From NCBI GenBank assembly GCA_038380795.1, contig CM076266.1, positions 9,012,001 through 9,076,000 of the forward strand: DNA of 64,000 bases, in the 5' to 3' direction. Below, one piece after another: positions 13,797-24,347 of this stretch. Every line of letters begins with the position of its first letter. Positions within the stretch are counted from its first letter, which is position 1. A program made the translations under genes and the position numbers. Below the pieces are notes generated by a model. The model was given only the letters and a program-made list of their open reading frames with translations, did no database searches and had not been told where the DNA came from. This DNA comes from Pyrocephalus nanus (taxonomy: Eukaryota > Chordata > Aves > Passeriformes > Tyrannidae).

Positions 13797-14287
13797 TCCT
13801 TCTAAGAGACAAATCTGTGTAGCACATGAGGCCCTATATGGCACCAGCATTTTTAGGTCCTTTGGTGGCACTGGGCAGCTACAAAAAGCAAAGTGATCGA
13901 AATTGCCCATCGTGGCTGGGTATGTGACAGGGGACTGAGCAAGTCATGACCAGCCCAGGGCCTAACCCATGCTGCAACCTCTAAACCACAATTGTACAGA
14001 CCCAAGGCTTCTACTTCTAAAAACAGTAGTACTATTTTAAATGATAAATTTAAAAATTTAAATACTTCTCAACAGTACAAACACACCTGCTCATTCACAA
14101 AGCATTTGCGTTAGGGCTTGCTGTTTAAAATTGTTATGAAAATAAAACTATAGAACATTCAGGAAAGAGTACAATTTGCCTCTAATTTATTCCCAGATTT
14201 TCTGTGACTATTGCTCCCCCACTGTTGTCATGGCAACACAAGCACATTTTTCAGTACCGAGGAAGTAACAAGCCTTTCGATTCTCAC

Positions 14288-14352
14288 CTTTGGCCATTTT
14301 ATTGAGAACCATGTCAATTAGAATGTAGGTTCCACTTCTTCCTGCACCATCG
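14288..14352 (-). CDS. PTPRN2: PTPRN2 coding exon 7 of 7: P-loop signature
   Basis: A 65-nt exon after a gttggcag acceptor (14353 upward). Its first base completes Ser, then comes [21 protein letters not shown] and one base of the next Gly codon before a gtgaga donor (14287 downward). Joined to the previous exon the signature reads [11 protein letters not shown]. The Asp after Ser replaces the Ala of active PTPs, a known family feature linked to loss of tyrosine phosphatase activity; mammalian phogrin has been reported to act on phosphoinositides. The remaining C-terminal segment (KEIDIAATLEH... to the stop in relatives) was not found to the left, so the last exon or exons probably lie beyond coordinate 1. 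Confidence 0.96.
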
Positions 14353-16378
14353 CTGCCAACAGAAAAGGAAAAAGAAAAAATAAAGCCTATCAATGTGCAT
14401 CTAGATTCAACATGAAGGCACCTGTCCTTAATGTTATATACTGTTACACATGGGGGGAGAGGAGAGAACGAGGGCTTAAGGTAGGGTACTGAGAGAGCAG
14501 AGAAAGCTTGAACTCAATTAACACAAGCTGGTGGTGGAAGATTAACCACTAGCCTGCATGGAGATCGGGCCTTTGCTTTGATTTTTGTTAAGCCAAGCTG
14601 TGCTTATGCAAGAAAAACATTTTAAACAACAGTGGAAAAGTCACTAACCCTAAACCAGGATACTGTTTCTCTTCAGTGACCTTACAGTCAGTAGAGATCA
14701 AGAATCACAGAGTAAGTGAGACCAGAATATTAACCAGAACAGTCAAAAATGCATTTGAACACAGTGGTCATAGGGAATGCAGAGACCTGTTCAAGAACTA
14801 AAATATTTGGTTATGGAGGCACTTGCAATCTTTTTTTCCTCACTATACATCACAAGTTTTTTTATTTTTACCTTTCCCTTTAATTCTCCTCGGTTGCAAT
14901 GACCAGAAAAAGTATTATAATGTAATTCGTAAGAAACAGCTTTAACTTTTATGTATCAATAGCCCTTCCTCAGAGATGTGAGATCAAACCTCATGAAGGG
15001 GAAAGTCCCCTAATCTAAATGCAGCTTGTGTCCCTTTCAGAGAGCAACGTGTAATTGCCAGCGTGATGCTCTTTTAGAGCTGCTGTTAGCAAACATAATT
15101 AAGACTTTAAGTAAAAGCTTTTTTTCCTTCCCTCCCCAAAATTTTTACAAAGGTGTGTGTGTGACCAATTAGAATGGTATGTAGTTTTATTAATTAAGCC
15201 ATTATTTTTATCGATAGCTCAATTTGTGCACAAGAATTAACAAAAGGAAAAATAATAGAACAGCATGAAGCGCGTTATTGCATTCTGTTTACAGGCAGAC
15301 TATGAAACTTAATTTTTGTTAAGTCTCTGTAGACAGAAGGTTTTTTCTTCCAGTTACTAGATTGCTGTTTAGAGAAAAGGAGGTAATAAGTTTTTTTTTC
15401 TCTGTCTGTGAAGGGAACAAAGACGCAATCTTATTACTTAAGCTGAATAATGAGAGACAAGGCAGTGATCAGGCCCAATAAAAATAAAAACTGATGAGCT
15501 GATGGTACATATTTCCATCTATTGTAGTAAGGAAAGAATAAGAAACTCGGAAGGCTCTTCATTCTGCATCAGATATTTATCTCAGGTTTCCTGAAGGCAA
15601 TACAAAGAAGCCTCTTCTGGAGCATTCACCTCTGCTGAGGCTTCCTTGCATCCAGTGGAAGGTGACTCAGCTGAGCCAGGTGAGAAACACGTTCCCTCCC
15701 TCCTCAGTACCATCCAAAGTGGACTGCCACATGCAAACATCCTGCCTTTTAGCAGGGCTGTTTCTCTGTCTTCGTTATCTACAAAGATATTTTTGATAAG
15801 TAGTGCAACATTCTCCATAAAACCTCCAATGACAAAATCCAACATTATGGTAAAGTTTTCCATTGAGCTGCCTGACAGCCTTCATGTGCATCTATCAGGA
15901 TGTTAGGCCTAAAAATAACCTGTGCTTAAAGGATTGCTCAGGCAGGTTTCCACTCCCTGACACTGCCCTCTTACCATGATCTCTAAAGGAAAGCAAAGAA
16001 GAAATAAAACATAATTGTCTGTTAATAAAATAAGACTAAACTGGGAGGGAATGCAAAAAAAACTCTGTAATTTTGAAGGTGAAAGAAACTGAAGTGCTAC
16101 TTATATTGGAAAGTGTGACCATACATTGTTAAGTCATGGCTCAACATCTACAAAATCATATGAAAAGATAATTTTGTGATTTTCATAATTTTAATGAAAA
16201 CAGATCCTAAGTATTAGTTAGCACTAAAACCCACTTGAATTATACTTAATACCTTCAGCCTACCTCACTATCTGTTTAGTGATTAATCTAAAGCTTTAAC
16301 TTGCTCACTTAACTTATATCTATATTAAAATCTTACACATACAGATCTCTCTAAAGCTATTTTAGAAATTGTACTTGC
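14353..16378 (-). other. PTPRN2: PTPRN2 GC-AG intron between exons 6 and 7
   Basis: 2026 nt intron with a gcaagt donor and a pyrimidine-rich acceptor (ttttctgttggcag). It interrupts the Ser codon of the [11 protein letters not shown] signature (AG before, C after). No repeat or RNA gene recognised inside. Confidence 0.92.
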
Positions 16379-16432
16379 CTGCAATGAACAACTACTGGAC
16401 AAGAGCGACCCCTGTAGCACTTGTTAACTTTT
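16379..16432 (-). CDS. PTPRN2: PTPRN2 coding exon 6 of 7: strand leading to signature Cys
   Basis: A 54-nt microexon-sized coding exon after a tatttcag acceptor (16433 upward). Read with the two carried-over bases it encodes (R)[17 protein letters not shown] and the first two bases (AG) of the next Ser codon. VVVHC is the beta-strand ending in the nucleophile-position Cys of the PTP signature. The donor is unusual: the exon ends GCAG and is followed by gcaagt (16378 downward), a GC instead of GT 5' splice site in otherwise ideal context. The next GT (16374-16373) would add four bases and break the frame, so the GC donor is required by the protein. It sits 5663 nt downstream of the previous exon. 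Confidence 0.95.
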
Positions 16433-18820
16433 CTGAAATAAAACAGACACAAAAAATTAATTAAGCACATTATAACTTTTTCTTTAGCCAACTGTCAAAA
16501 ATAAGCAATAAGAAAATGCAAATATTGCTGTTTTTAAAGAAATACTCAGGATGATAATTTCTTAATATAACAAGAACTTGTTGGGTTCATAAGCTTTTTT
16601 AAAGTTTAATTCTGCTTTGCTGTTGTAGAAATCCCAGAAAATATTCCATCGTTACTGTTGTCTGGGCAAAATAAATGAGCTATTTTCTCAAAAGGTTCAT
16701 GTAGCTCCAAAATTATGATTATCTTGAGATGCTTTAATTTTAAAGCAAACTTTGAGTCCATGAGCTTGCTCAAAGAAATATCAAGGGGCGTCAAACTGGA
16801 TCCAAAATTAAAAATGGCTTTTCCAGTACTCTTCATTCAACATGTGCTGATTTGTAACACCAGTTCTTCCCAGAAAGGCAAATATCAAAACTCCTGAAAG
16901 GTTTCTTAAAAATACTAAAATGTAATGTATTGTAGTAAAAATAACTAACGTAGTATGGTAGTAAAAATAACTAAACCCATCAATAAGCTTTACTGCTTTA
17001 GTTCCATTGCAAAAGTCTTATACATTTAATATTTAAATATTGTTGTCTTCAACAGCTTCTGGTTAAACAGTTTCAGTGGCAAGAGAATATATGTGAAATT
17101 AGTCAATAAAAGTACAGTCATAGAACAGGTCTGCTGATATGTAAACTCAGTGAAGGCATTAACTAGTGCTCAAGCAAACCAAGATACTCAGTCTAAGAAT
17201 AGAGCCCACAAAATTGGTTTAATTCCATTTAAATTGCCTTACAAAATCCCAAATCCCAAGCCCTCTCTTTCGCTCTAGGATATATTTTGCATGTCAAGTA
17301 TGTTACAGGCCCAAACCCCCATAAAATATGCACACATATGTTAAGAAGGCAAGATGAATAAAGACTAAAATGGGAAAGCATTGCTTCAGGAAATCAAAGC
17401 CTTCCATTCAAATTATCTGATGAGGTGTTTGAGTTTACTGGGGCTAGAAGGTCTCCTATAAAACCACTTCATAGGGAAGCTTCCAAGGGGTGCCCAGACC
17501 CTCCAGTGGTCCCCATCTCAGTGCAAGTGTCACACAGGATGCTGATGGCTAAACTGAACCGAGCTGCTGAAATTTGGCAACAGTGCTATGATGTTATTAT
17601 GAATTTTAAAGCATAACTAACCTACTGAATCATTTAGTTCTTGGCTGTTCATCTATTCACCAACATCTGTGCTGTGAAAACATGCATATATCTTTAAACA
17701 CTGCTTACAGTCTAGCCTGAGGATGCCTAAACTTCTGACAGGGTGTTGGGATACCTGGAACTCAACCCAAACAGGCTATGAAGGTGTTGGTGATATCCCA
17801 TGAAACCATGTTTTCACATTCTGCTTTTTGTTATTTAATATTCTAACCAATCTTGAAAACAATATTAAGTTATTGTAATGAATCCCTTTAAACATTTGAA
17901 TTCAAGAACTTTTCACAATTCTTACGCTCTTGCTTACTTATGTAAATCATACTTGCAGAGACAGTCTGTCTCTATTTATATTCCCTGGATGTAAGTAATT
18001 AATGCAGTAGAACAATGTTCTATGAAGTAAGTGGTAAGTCATTGAGGAGCACTTGACTTCAGAAGTTAAATGGACCATTTAAAGGTCCATAAATACATAT
18101 ATACACAGGTAGTACCAAGCAAAACTTCAAGGACTTAAGCTGCAGCAGACTTTACACATGAATGAATCATTCAATTCTTGATGGTCATATCTGAGGACCA
18201 GCTCCTTCCATATGATATAAAGCCTCATTTTTATTTTTGTATTGTACAATAAATTATATTTGGAATGTCTGTACAGACACGTGATACAGTCAGTCTGCAT
18301 TTCCTGATGTGCAGCTGGTCATCCTCCCCCCATCCCCATCATGTGCATTAGCAAAGGGTTGTTTTTGCATTTAAAGTATTAAATAAAAGCTAATCACTAC
18401 AGAGGGGTATTTACCATTTCTCTTTCTGCTTGTGTGCTTCCTTTGTTCCTTGCATGGTCCCACTAATATGATATTTGCATGTTGTGACTAGCCATCTACC
18501 AAAGTCCTAATATAATTTCAATGACAAACTTGATCTAAATCTATCAGACCTCTCAGTAAATCAGACAGCCAGAGACACATGTTAGGGAAAGACACCTTAT
18601 GTTTGTCAGTTTTATTGAAGGCGTTTCAAACATTTTCATTATCACACATTTCAGAAAACACATTAAAACAAAGGGTTTCAATCCAGCTGGTGCAGAGCTT
18701 TGTCTATATATAGTTTATGAAAATATTTAGAAATGCAGCAACGTCTCATTTCATTCTTAATTCTGGCTAATGAGAGTGAGCTGAAAATTCATCAGTAAGC
18801 AAAGTTCTTGAATGTTGAAG

Positions 18821-18858
18821 AAAATATATATTATATATATATATATATACATATACAG
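18821..18858. repeat. TA dinucleotide repeat
   Basis: Imperfect (TA)n microsatellite about 150 nt downstream, in gene sense, of the mir-153 hairpin. Confidence 0.9.
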
Positions 18859-19012
18859 GAAGAATTAACTTAGAAAGAATGATTAGTAATACAAACCAAC
18901 CCTTGGCTCATTGAGTGAAAAAGAAATCATCATGCAAACCATCAGCAAGCAAAGGTCAGAGGTCGTTAGAGGCTCAGAAAAGGGGTTTCCCACATTGTCC
19001 CTGCAGCAGAGT

Positions 19013-19099
19013 CACAGTTTCCAATGATCACTTTTGTGACTATGCAACTGGGCTCATATTACTAGCTGCAACATCACAAAAATGACACTGGCAACCGCT
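19013..19099 (-). ncRNA. MIR153: mir-153 precursor (mir-153-2 orthologue) in PTPRN2 intron
   Basis: Read on the minus strand, this 87-nt segment matches the known mir-153-2 precursor as I recall it. The 3p mature sequence (TTGCATAGTCACAAAAGTGA plus TC) is at 19026-19047, and the 5p arm (starting GTCATTTTTGTGATGTTGCA) is at 19064-19086. The arms pair into a hairpin whose loop includes AGTAATATGAGCCCAG. mir-153 is neuronal and endocrine, and its mammalian loci sit inside PTPRN2 and PTPRN, so location and strand agree with a host-gene transcript. It lies about 3.0 kb after the 5' splice site and 2.6 kb before the 3' splice site of its intron. Processing from the host pre-mRNA is inferred. Confidence 0.97.
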
Positions 19100-19730
19100 A
19101 ATTAGCTGGCAAAATAAGAATTTGTCCATTTTTAAAGTGAGCAGTGTTAGTAAATGCCATTGCACACAGCGAGAAGTGATAGCATAATAGATATATATTT
19201 TAAGCAAAGCCCTCATATGTGATGCTAATTATCTTTTAGCTTAGCAGTCCCTCTTTAAAGTGTAAATGTGCTCCCTCTGGGCTCAAGAAATATTTAATGA
19301 CACATATCAGTGCATGACTAACAAGCTAGTCCAGAGCAATAATGATTGGTCTATTGTTCAAAATGAAATTAGGACTCCAGAAGCATTTAAAACTGACCAG
19401 TGTTTTCCATAGTAGCCTCACCTCTCAGGGACTGTCTTTTGTATAGATTTGTGAAATATATAGAATAATCTCTTTTTGGCAATTTATACCTACATTATGA
19501 CAGTATGACAGATTATTCAGTAAGGTTTAATGTATCTTCTAGATGCAAAATCATCTAAATCACTGTCTGATACATAGTAAGAGAAATGTAAGCTTTCAGT
19601 TTTCAAAGAGACTAGGAAAATTTACTTCAATAAAAATTTTAAGGTCCATATTTCCACAGACAGACTCTGGGCAAGGTAATTTTGGGAATCCAATTTTTCT
19701 TGGTGATGAATTATAAAAAATAGAGGGTTG

Positions 19731-19806
19731 GTTATGTATATGCTTAATTTCATATATGTATGTGAATATATAAATATACACACATATCCATATATATATA
19801 CAAACA
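19731..19806. repeat. TA/CA-rich simple repeat
   Basis: Imperfect run of TATA, TGTA and CACATA units. Low complexity; explains the tyrosine/isoleucine-rich chance frames on the other strand. Confidence 0.85.
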
Positions 19807-20046
19807 CACTGAATGCACATAAAAACATAGGTAAGATTAAAAGAAATGAGAGCAGCCCCCACCTAGCACTACCCTGCTAAGAGTATGGTAGCACCATCAG
19901 ACATTTGTTCTGGGGGCTTTATGACTCAGCTGTTGTAATCCAGCAGAGTTTGTACTTTAAATAGAAAGCTTCAGGTGCAAAACATGTATTGTATAACTGA
20001 ATTCCAAATACATTATTGTAGCAATAGTGCATTAGGTTTTTTGTCA

Positions 20047-20105
20047 TTAAAAAAACTAAAAAAAAAAAGAAAAGAAAAAAAAGAAAAAAATAAAAAGTAA
20101 AAAGA
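20047..20105. repeat. A-rich tract
   Basis: Runs of A broken by single G or T (AAAAAAGAAAAG pattern). Low complexity without a recognisable adjoining element. Confidence 0.88.
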
Positions 20106-21149
20106 AAGATCAGATGACCAAGAAAACTGAGATTCATAGACCAGCTATTTCGCATGCCAAAATTCCTTTTTAGGTGGAATTTTACTATGCATTCAGTACT
20201 ATGAGTTCATTGTACAAAATCTGCACGTAGCAAATGATTACAGTCCCCTACACTGGACTGTGAATACATGTGAAATGAACACTCAGAATTCAATTAAATC
20301 TTAACAGGTTCATTCCCATACTGGCTTTAAATACAAAGAGTGGCAGCTCCACTACTTTTCTCATCTAGTTATCATTTTTCTTTTTCAAAGTATTGCACAA
20401 CACTTCTTCAACACGGCTATTTAACCCTTACACAATGCCACCCTAAGAAGTGCTTTCTTGGCGATGTGAACTGTGACTTACTGTAGATCTAATCCTGCAG
20501 TCCATGCAGGGACCTCAATCCTTACTGAAGCAAGTCGGAGTTGAGGCACTCCAAACTTCAGATGTCCTGGCTGTACAGGCTCATTTATACTCTAGTTAGA
20601 ATTGTTGCCAGATTTCCCACTAACTTTTAGAAGAGCGAAGTCGGGCGCTGCGTGGGCTCTGTGCTGCACCCCACACAGCTTAATGGAACCCATGCAGAAT
20701 TTTCACCACGGAAATTCCCTACAGGCAACTTCCTCAGTACCACAAGCAAAGGGAAATCAACCTATAAAAATCATATTCAAGTTGAACTCGGGGAAGTAAA
20801 CCTTAAAAATTCAATTACAATTTCAACTCCATCCTAAGCCTCCTCCATCCACTATTGCTTTTGTGTTGCGACTGCAGCATATCCTTACATTCTCACCTGG
20901 TCATAGTGCCAAGTGACTCAGAGCAGTTGTACTCTGTTACCTGACCTGCACCGTGTGAGATGACTCCGTGTTTTGAAAAGCCTTGCAAGATGCACAAGAA
21001 TACTGAAGGGATGAAGGGCAGCACTTAGTCCCAAATTTTTAAGGGTAAAATTTTGCCAACAGGCAACTGTGCAAACAGCTCCTGTTGGATACATGCCAGC
21101 TTCTCCCCTCCGGTGCAGATGCACAACTTCGACTGGCATCAGTCAGAGC

Positions 21150-21440
21150 TTCCAGCACTTATTGAAAGAAACAAGTTTGCACCTTTTGAGCGCTGAGCCC
21201 CTTATAATCACTTCGGGGGGTTTGTAGATAATATTGTGGTGCAGAGAGAACAACACGCGATCTCACAGGCCGCTTGTGGATTGAGAACCAACTCCCCAAA
21301 CCTCTCGGAGATTCTTTTCATTAGTCATAAGCGCATCGCTGTGGATTAGCTGATACACGCTAACACCTACACATGATGCACTGGGCATGGTTTGCAATCA
21401 AATGAAGATTATTTCGCTCCAGTATTTATCATGCATGGCT
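21150..21440. promoter_or_regulatory. candidate conserved noncoding element in mir-153 host intron
   Basis: Mixed-composition, non-repetitive sequence with clustered CpG (CACGCGATC, CTCGGAG, GCGCATCGC) and two GTGGATT motifs (near 21275 and 21341), one extending to GGATTAGC. It stands out from the AT-rich surroundings and lies upstream of mir-153 in gene sense. Function is inferred from appearance. Confidence 0.3.
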
Positions 21441-22095
21441 TTAATTTTCAAATTAAAATTTAGATAGACACAGCAAACATTAGAGAAGGTGGCAAGGACT
21501 TTCACAGGTTTTGTCTTTGTGTATTTGTATTTTAAAGCCACACTGACTTTCTTTAAAATTCCAGAGGGTCTGCTTTGTCAACATTTTCATCTGCCTTCTC
21601 AAATTTTCACTTTCTTGCAGCCAAAGGTCTACAGACCTCACTGTTGGATCCTTATGAGCAAATGCTCCCATGGGAATGACTTTATTGCCATATGACTCCT
21701 CCATTGTGATTCTTTTTTTCAAGCATGCTGTTACTTCCTAATTTATTTGTGAGAGTCCTGAAATAAGGATCTTAGAGGAGCCACACAAAAAGCCTGGAAG
21801 TTCCAGAATGGATAAATTCTTGAAAAACAAAGAAATACAGAAGCAGCACTGAAGAGCTGTACAAAAAGAGGAAAGGTATCGATCTCTAAATGGGAAATGA
21901 GTACATCTTAAAACCAGGCAACATCTCTGTGTGAGACAAAAGTAAACATCAACCTACTGCAGATATTTGTGTTAGTTTAGCACAGGCTGAGGAACCCCCT
22001 TTCAAATCAAAAATCTTTAAAGGACAAATCAAAGCACTAGTCTAGTTCCTCAGATCGGTATCACCTTAAACAAACAGCCATACTTTGTGCTTTAC

Positions 22096-22262
22096 CTGCG
22101 GAAATCCAGGAGTGATCTCGTGGAAGCAGGAACCCTCTGATCGTTCCAGCTAAGGAAGTGGAACTGTGTCACTGTGCGTGTTTCGTTTGTCTGCAGGTTC
22201 TTCAGGTAGAAGCTCCTCACGAGGAAATCCTCGCACCAGATGTGCTCAGAGACAAGATTTAC
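22096..22262 (-). CDS. PTPRN2: PTPRN2 coding exon 5 of 7: contains the WPD-loop equivalent
   Basis: A 167-nt exon after a ggtgtag acceptor (22263 upward), starting in phase 0 with [20 protein letters not shown], then [20 protein letters not shown] and [15 protein letters not shown]. It ends with two bases (AG) before a gtaaag donor (22095 downward); A from the next exon completes Arg. FHFLSW marks the strand before the catalytic WPD loop. Here the loop reads W-N-D-Q-R-V-P where canonical PTPs have W-P-D-x-G-V-P. The general-acid Asp position is kept, Pro is replaced by Asn and the usual Gly by Arg. Recalled mammalian phogrin has WYDRGVP and IA-2 has WPAEGTP, so variation fits a family with weak or absent protein phosphatase activity. 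Confidence 0.96.
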
Positions 22263-23404
22263 CTACACCCACAGGAAGGAACAAATGGGAGATCAGCAAT
22301 TTGGGTTGCAAGTCACGTCTTCAGGATTGCAGGTGTAAGAGGTCTGGGATGAAGGAAATGCAAGAACATTTTATTTTTATTAGCAAATTGGCCAGTACTG
22401 GGGAGAAAAAATAGAACTGATATAGCAATCAGTGTAGTTGTCAGGAAGGGGTTAGCTGCCTCTTCTATTGTATTGAAAAAGTTGGAAAAATCTTGACAAT
22501 TTTAATGCAAAAGAAAATTCACTAAATTTATAACATTATGTGAACACAAAAGGTAATTTGTATTGAAAATGTGCTAGACTGGCAGTTGCTTTGTATTTGG
22601 AACTGCCCACAAGTGCGCTGCCCAGGCCACTCTCGGAGGTCTTAAAAATCTGAGTTGAACTCACATGAGAAGTGAAAATTTGGTTTCTTTGCTATGAAGA
22701 AAAACAAGCATTAAAAAATGCAGCTTCTTTGCAGAGCTCATCTCTTCAGGCAATGAGTCTGTCTGCATTTCAGCTTAAATAACAATATTTCTTCACAATA
22801 TCTCCACATTTCTTCATATTTAGCATTGTGGTGTTATTTTCTTCTTCTACACAGCTGGACAACTGGAAAAACCTGACAGCTGTTGTCAATGTTACATTGC
22901 AACAAAACTGGTGATATGATATTTTGGGCTAGAAATGCAGAGCAGAAAATAAAAATACGTATTTGTTGTTGTGACTGAGACGAGGTAAAAATAGATAGGA
23001 TTAATTACTACAGCAATATAGAGGCTTTTCTACAAAGATATACATATGGTTTCCTACGGCAAAATTCACTAGTTCTAAAAATATTATTTTCCTATAAAAT
23101 ATAAATACATGCTCTCGTATATCAACCACTTGCAAAACCATCTGAAAAGCAAAATTACTGCCCTTATTAAAATTGTAATATTTGACTCACTATTTACTAC
23201 ATTTTATTCCATGGAAACTACTTTGCTATTAAAGCCGCACTCCAGTTTTCTGCAAATCTAAAAGTACTCGAAGGCGCACCAAGTGTGCTTAAGAGCCCTC
23301 AGCTCGACCTCCAGGTTAGATCGGTTTCAACACCATTTTGCCCCGTACGAAACCAACCCGTGCACTTACTGTCACGTTGGCAACCAGATATTTTGTGTAG
23401 GTAC
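22263..23404 (-). other. PTPRN2: PTPRN2 short intron between exons 4 and 5 of window
   Basis: 1142 nt, gtacct donor and tgtag acceptor. No repeat or RNA gene recognised. The part next to exon 4 (about 23240-23400) has several CpG dinucleotides unlike the AT-rich remainder. Confidence 0.92.
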
Positions 23405-23524
23405 CTCATAGATGTGGTAGAGGTTTGACCCTTCGTCTGGCCAATAGTGGTAGCACTGTTTGACTCCGTTTTCCACGAGGGGTGTCAGCATGACAATAAC
23501 GACACAGCCGTTCTCCCAGACCAT
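23405..23524 (-). CDS. PTPRN2: PTPRN2 coding exon 4 of 7: central beta-sheet of PTP domain
   Basis: A 120-nt exon, phase 0 at both ends, giving 40 codons that begin [20 protein letters not shown] and continue [20 protein letters not shown]. The acceptor is gtctgcag (23525 upward) and the donor is gtacct (23404 downward). VWENGCxVIVMLT is the hallmark beta-sheet segment of classical PTP domains, and [17 protein letters not shown] is characteristic of PTPRN2. The WPDEG here is the upstream YWP element of the fold, not the catalytic WPD loop, which lies in the next exon. Only 1142 nt of intron separate it from the next exon, the shortest intron in the window. Confidence 0.97.
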
Positions 23525-23529
23525 CTGCA

Positions 23530-23840
23530 GACAAAGAAAGACACCGTGGCCACATTGTGACTGCCTAATTACTGCGTGACATGTATAATTACTGCACTCA
23601 GACACACAATCAAAATTTATTCCATTCACAGGAAATTTATTTCATTTTCATTAGACACTTTTACTCCGCAGCTGCTTTCAAATCCCTGAATAAACTGGCA
23701 CCATATTTCGCAGGCGTCCATGAAATATTAAAGAATTTCCCGCAAATTCAATTCGGGTCATCCACAAAATCTCTCCCTGCTCCTGGTACCGTGTTCAGCT
23801 GCTTTTCTGTCAAACTTTTAGATCCACTAAAGGAAATCTG
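23530..23840. promoter_or_regulatory. candidate conserved element next to exon 4
   Basis: Directly upstream (gene sense) of exon 4. It contains TAATTACTGC twice, 20 nt apart (23566-23575 and 23586-23595), each with a homeodomain-type TAATTA core, followed by non-repetitive sequence with several CpG (near 23669, 23710, 23742 and 23756). Regulatory function is inferred. Confidence 0.3.
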
Positions 23841-24150
23841 AGTGATGCTAGCAGAACACTCAGCTATTTAGGATTTGAAATTTAACACTAAAGCAGCACA
23901 GACCTACTAAAGTCACATGTCCTGAAACCTGTTTCTGTTCTCAGTCCTGTGCCTTTTTCCAGTTTGTCAAGTAGCAAGAGCCATTAAAGTGCTGCATTAC
24001 TGAAACAATCATAAAAGTTGCACCTGAACAAAAACAATGAAGAAAAGACAGGAAAAACCCAAACCAAATCTGTTCTTCCAGAAACATTTCAGAGGGATAA
24101 ATCATCCCTCCAAATGCACGTTTATAAAAGATTTGTTGTAAACATGCATT

Positions 24151-24347
24151 ACTTTCTCTTTCCTTTCTTCTTTTTCTTTCCTTCAACTTTTTATTTTTCT
24201 TTTCCTTTCTTCTTTTCCCTTTTCTCTGTCTTTTTCTTGTTTATATTTTATTTTCCTTTCCTTATTTTCTTTGTTCTCTCCCCTCCCCCTTTCTCTTTTC
24301 TAGTTCTCTTTTCTCCTTTTACTTTCTTTTTTCTTTTTTTTTTCCCT
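24151..24347. repeat. polypyrimidine (CT-rich) tract
   Basis: About 197 nt made almost only of C and T on the plus strand (CTTTCTCTTTCCTTTC pattern), with a few purines. On the gene strand it is a polypurine run. It is low-complexity sequence within the intron upstream of exon 4. Confidence 0.9.

Larger units (their letters stand above)
1..14287 (-). other. PTPRN2: PTPRN2 3'-proximal intron, cut by window edge
   Basis: At least 14287 nt downstream of the P-loop exon. I looked on the minus strand for the exons encoding KEIDIAATLEH and EQFEFALTAVAEE and did not find them, so the intron probably continues beyond coordinate 1. It holds MIR-like relics (about 4140-4312 and 13676-13796), a CR1 fragment (10953-11029), T tracts, and a CpG-rich block at about 12240-12560. 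Confidence 0.8.
16433..22095 (-). other. PTPRN2: PTPRN2 intron hosting mir-153
   Basis: 5663 nt with gtaaag donor and tttcag acceptor. Besides the mir-153 hairpin it holds TA-rich simple repeats at 18821-18858 and 19731-19806, an A-rich run at 20047-20105, and a candidate conserved element at about 21150-21440. No CR1 copy was recognised in this intron. Confidence 0.92.

Noticed and set aside
15582..15863. Minus-strand open frame containing an AEVNA stretch, like the AVAEEVNAIL near the PTPRN2 C-terminus
   Set aside because: It lies between exons 6 and 7, which would put it out of order, and the flanking residues do not match the family. No fitting splice sites or frame were seen.
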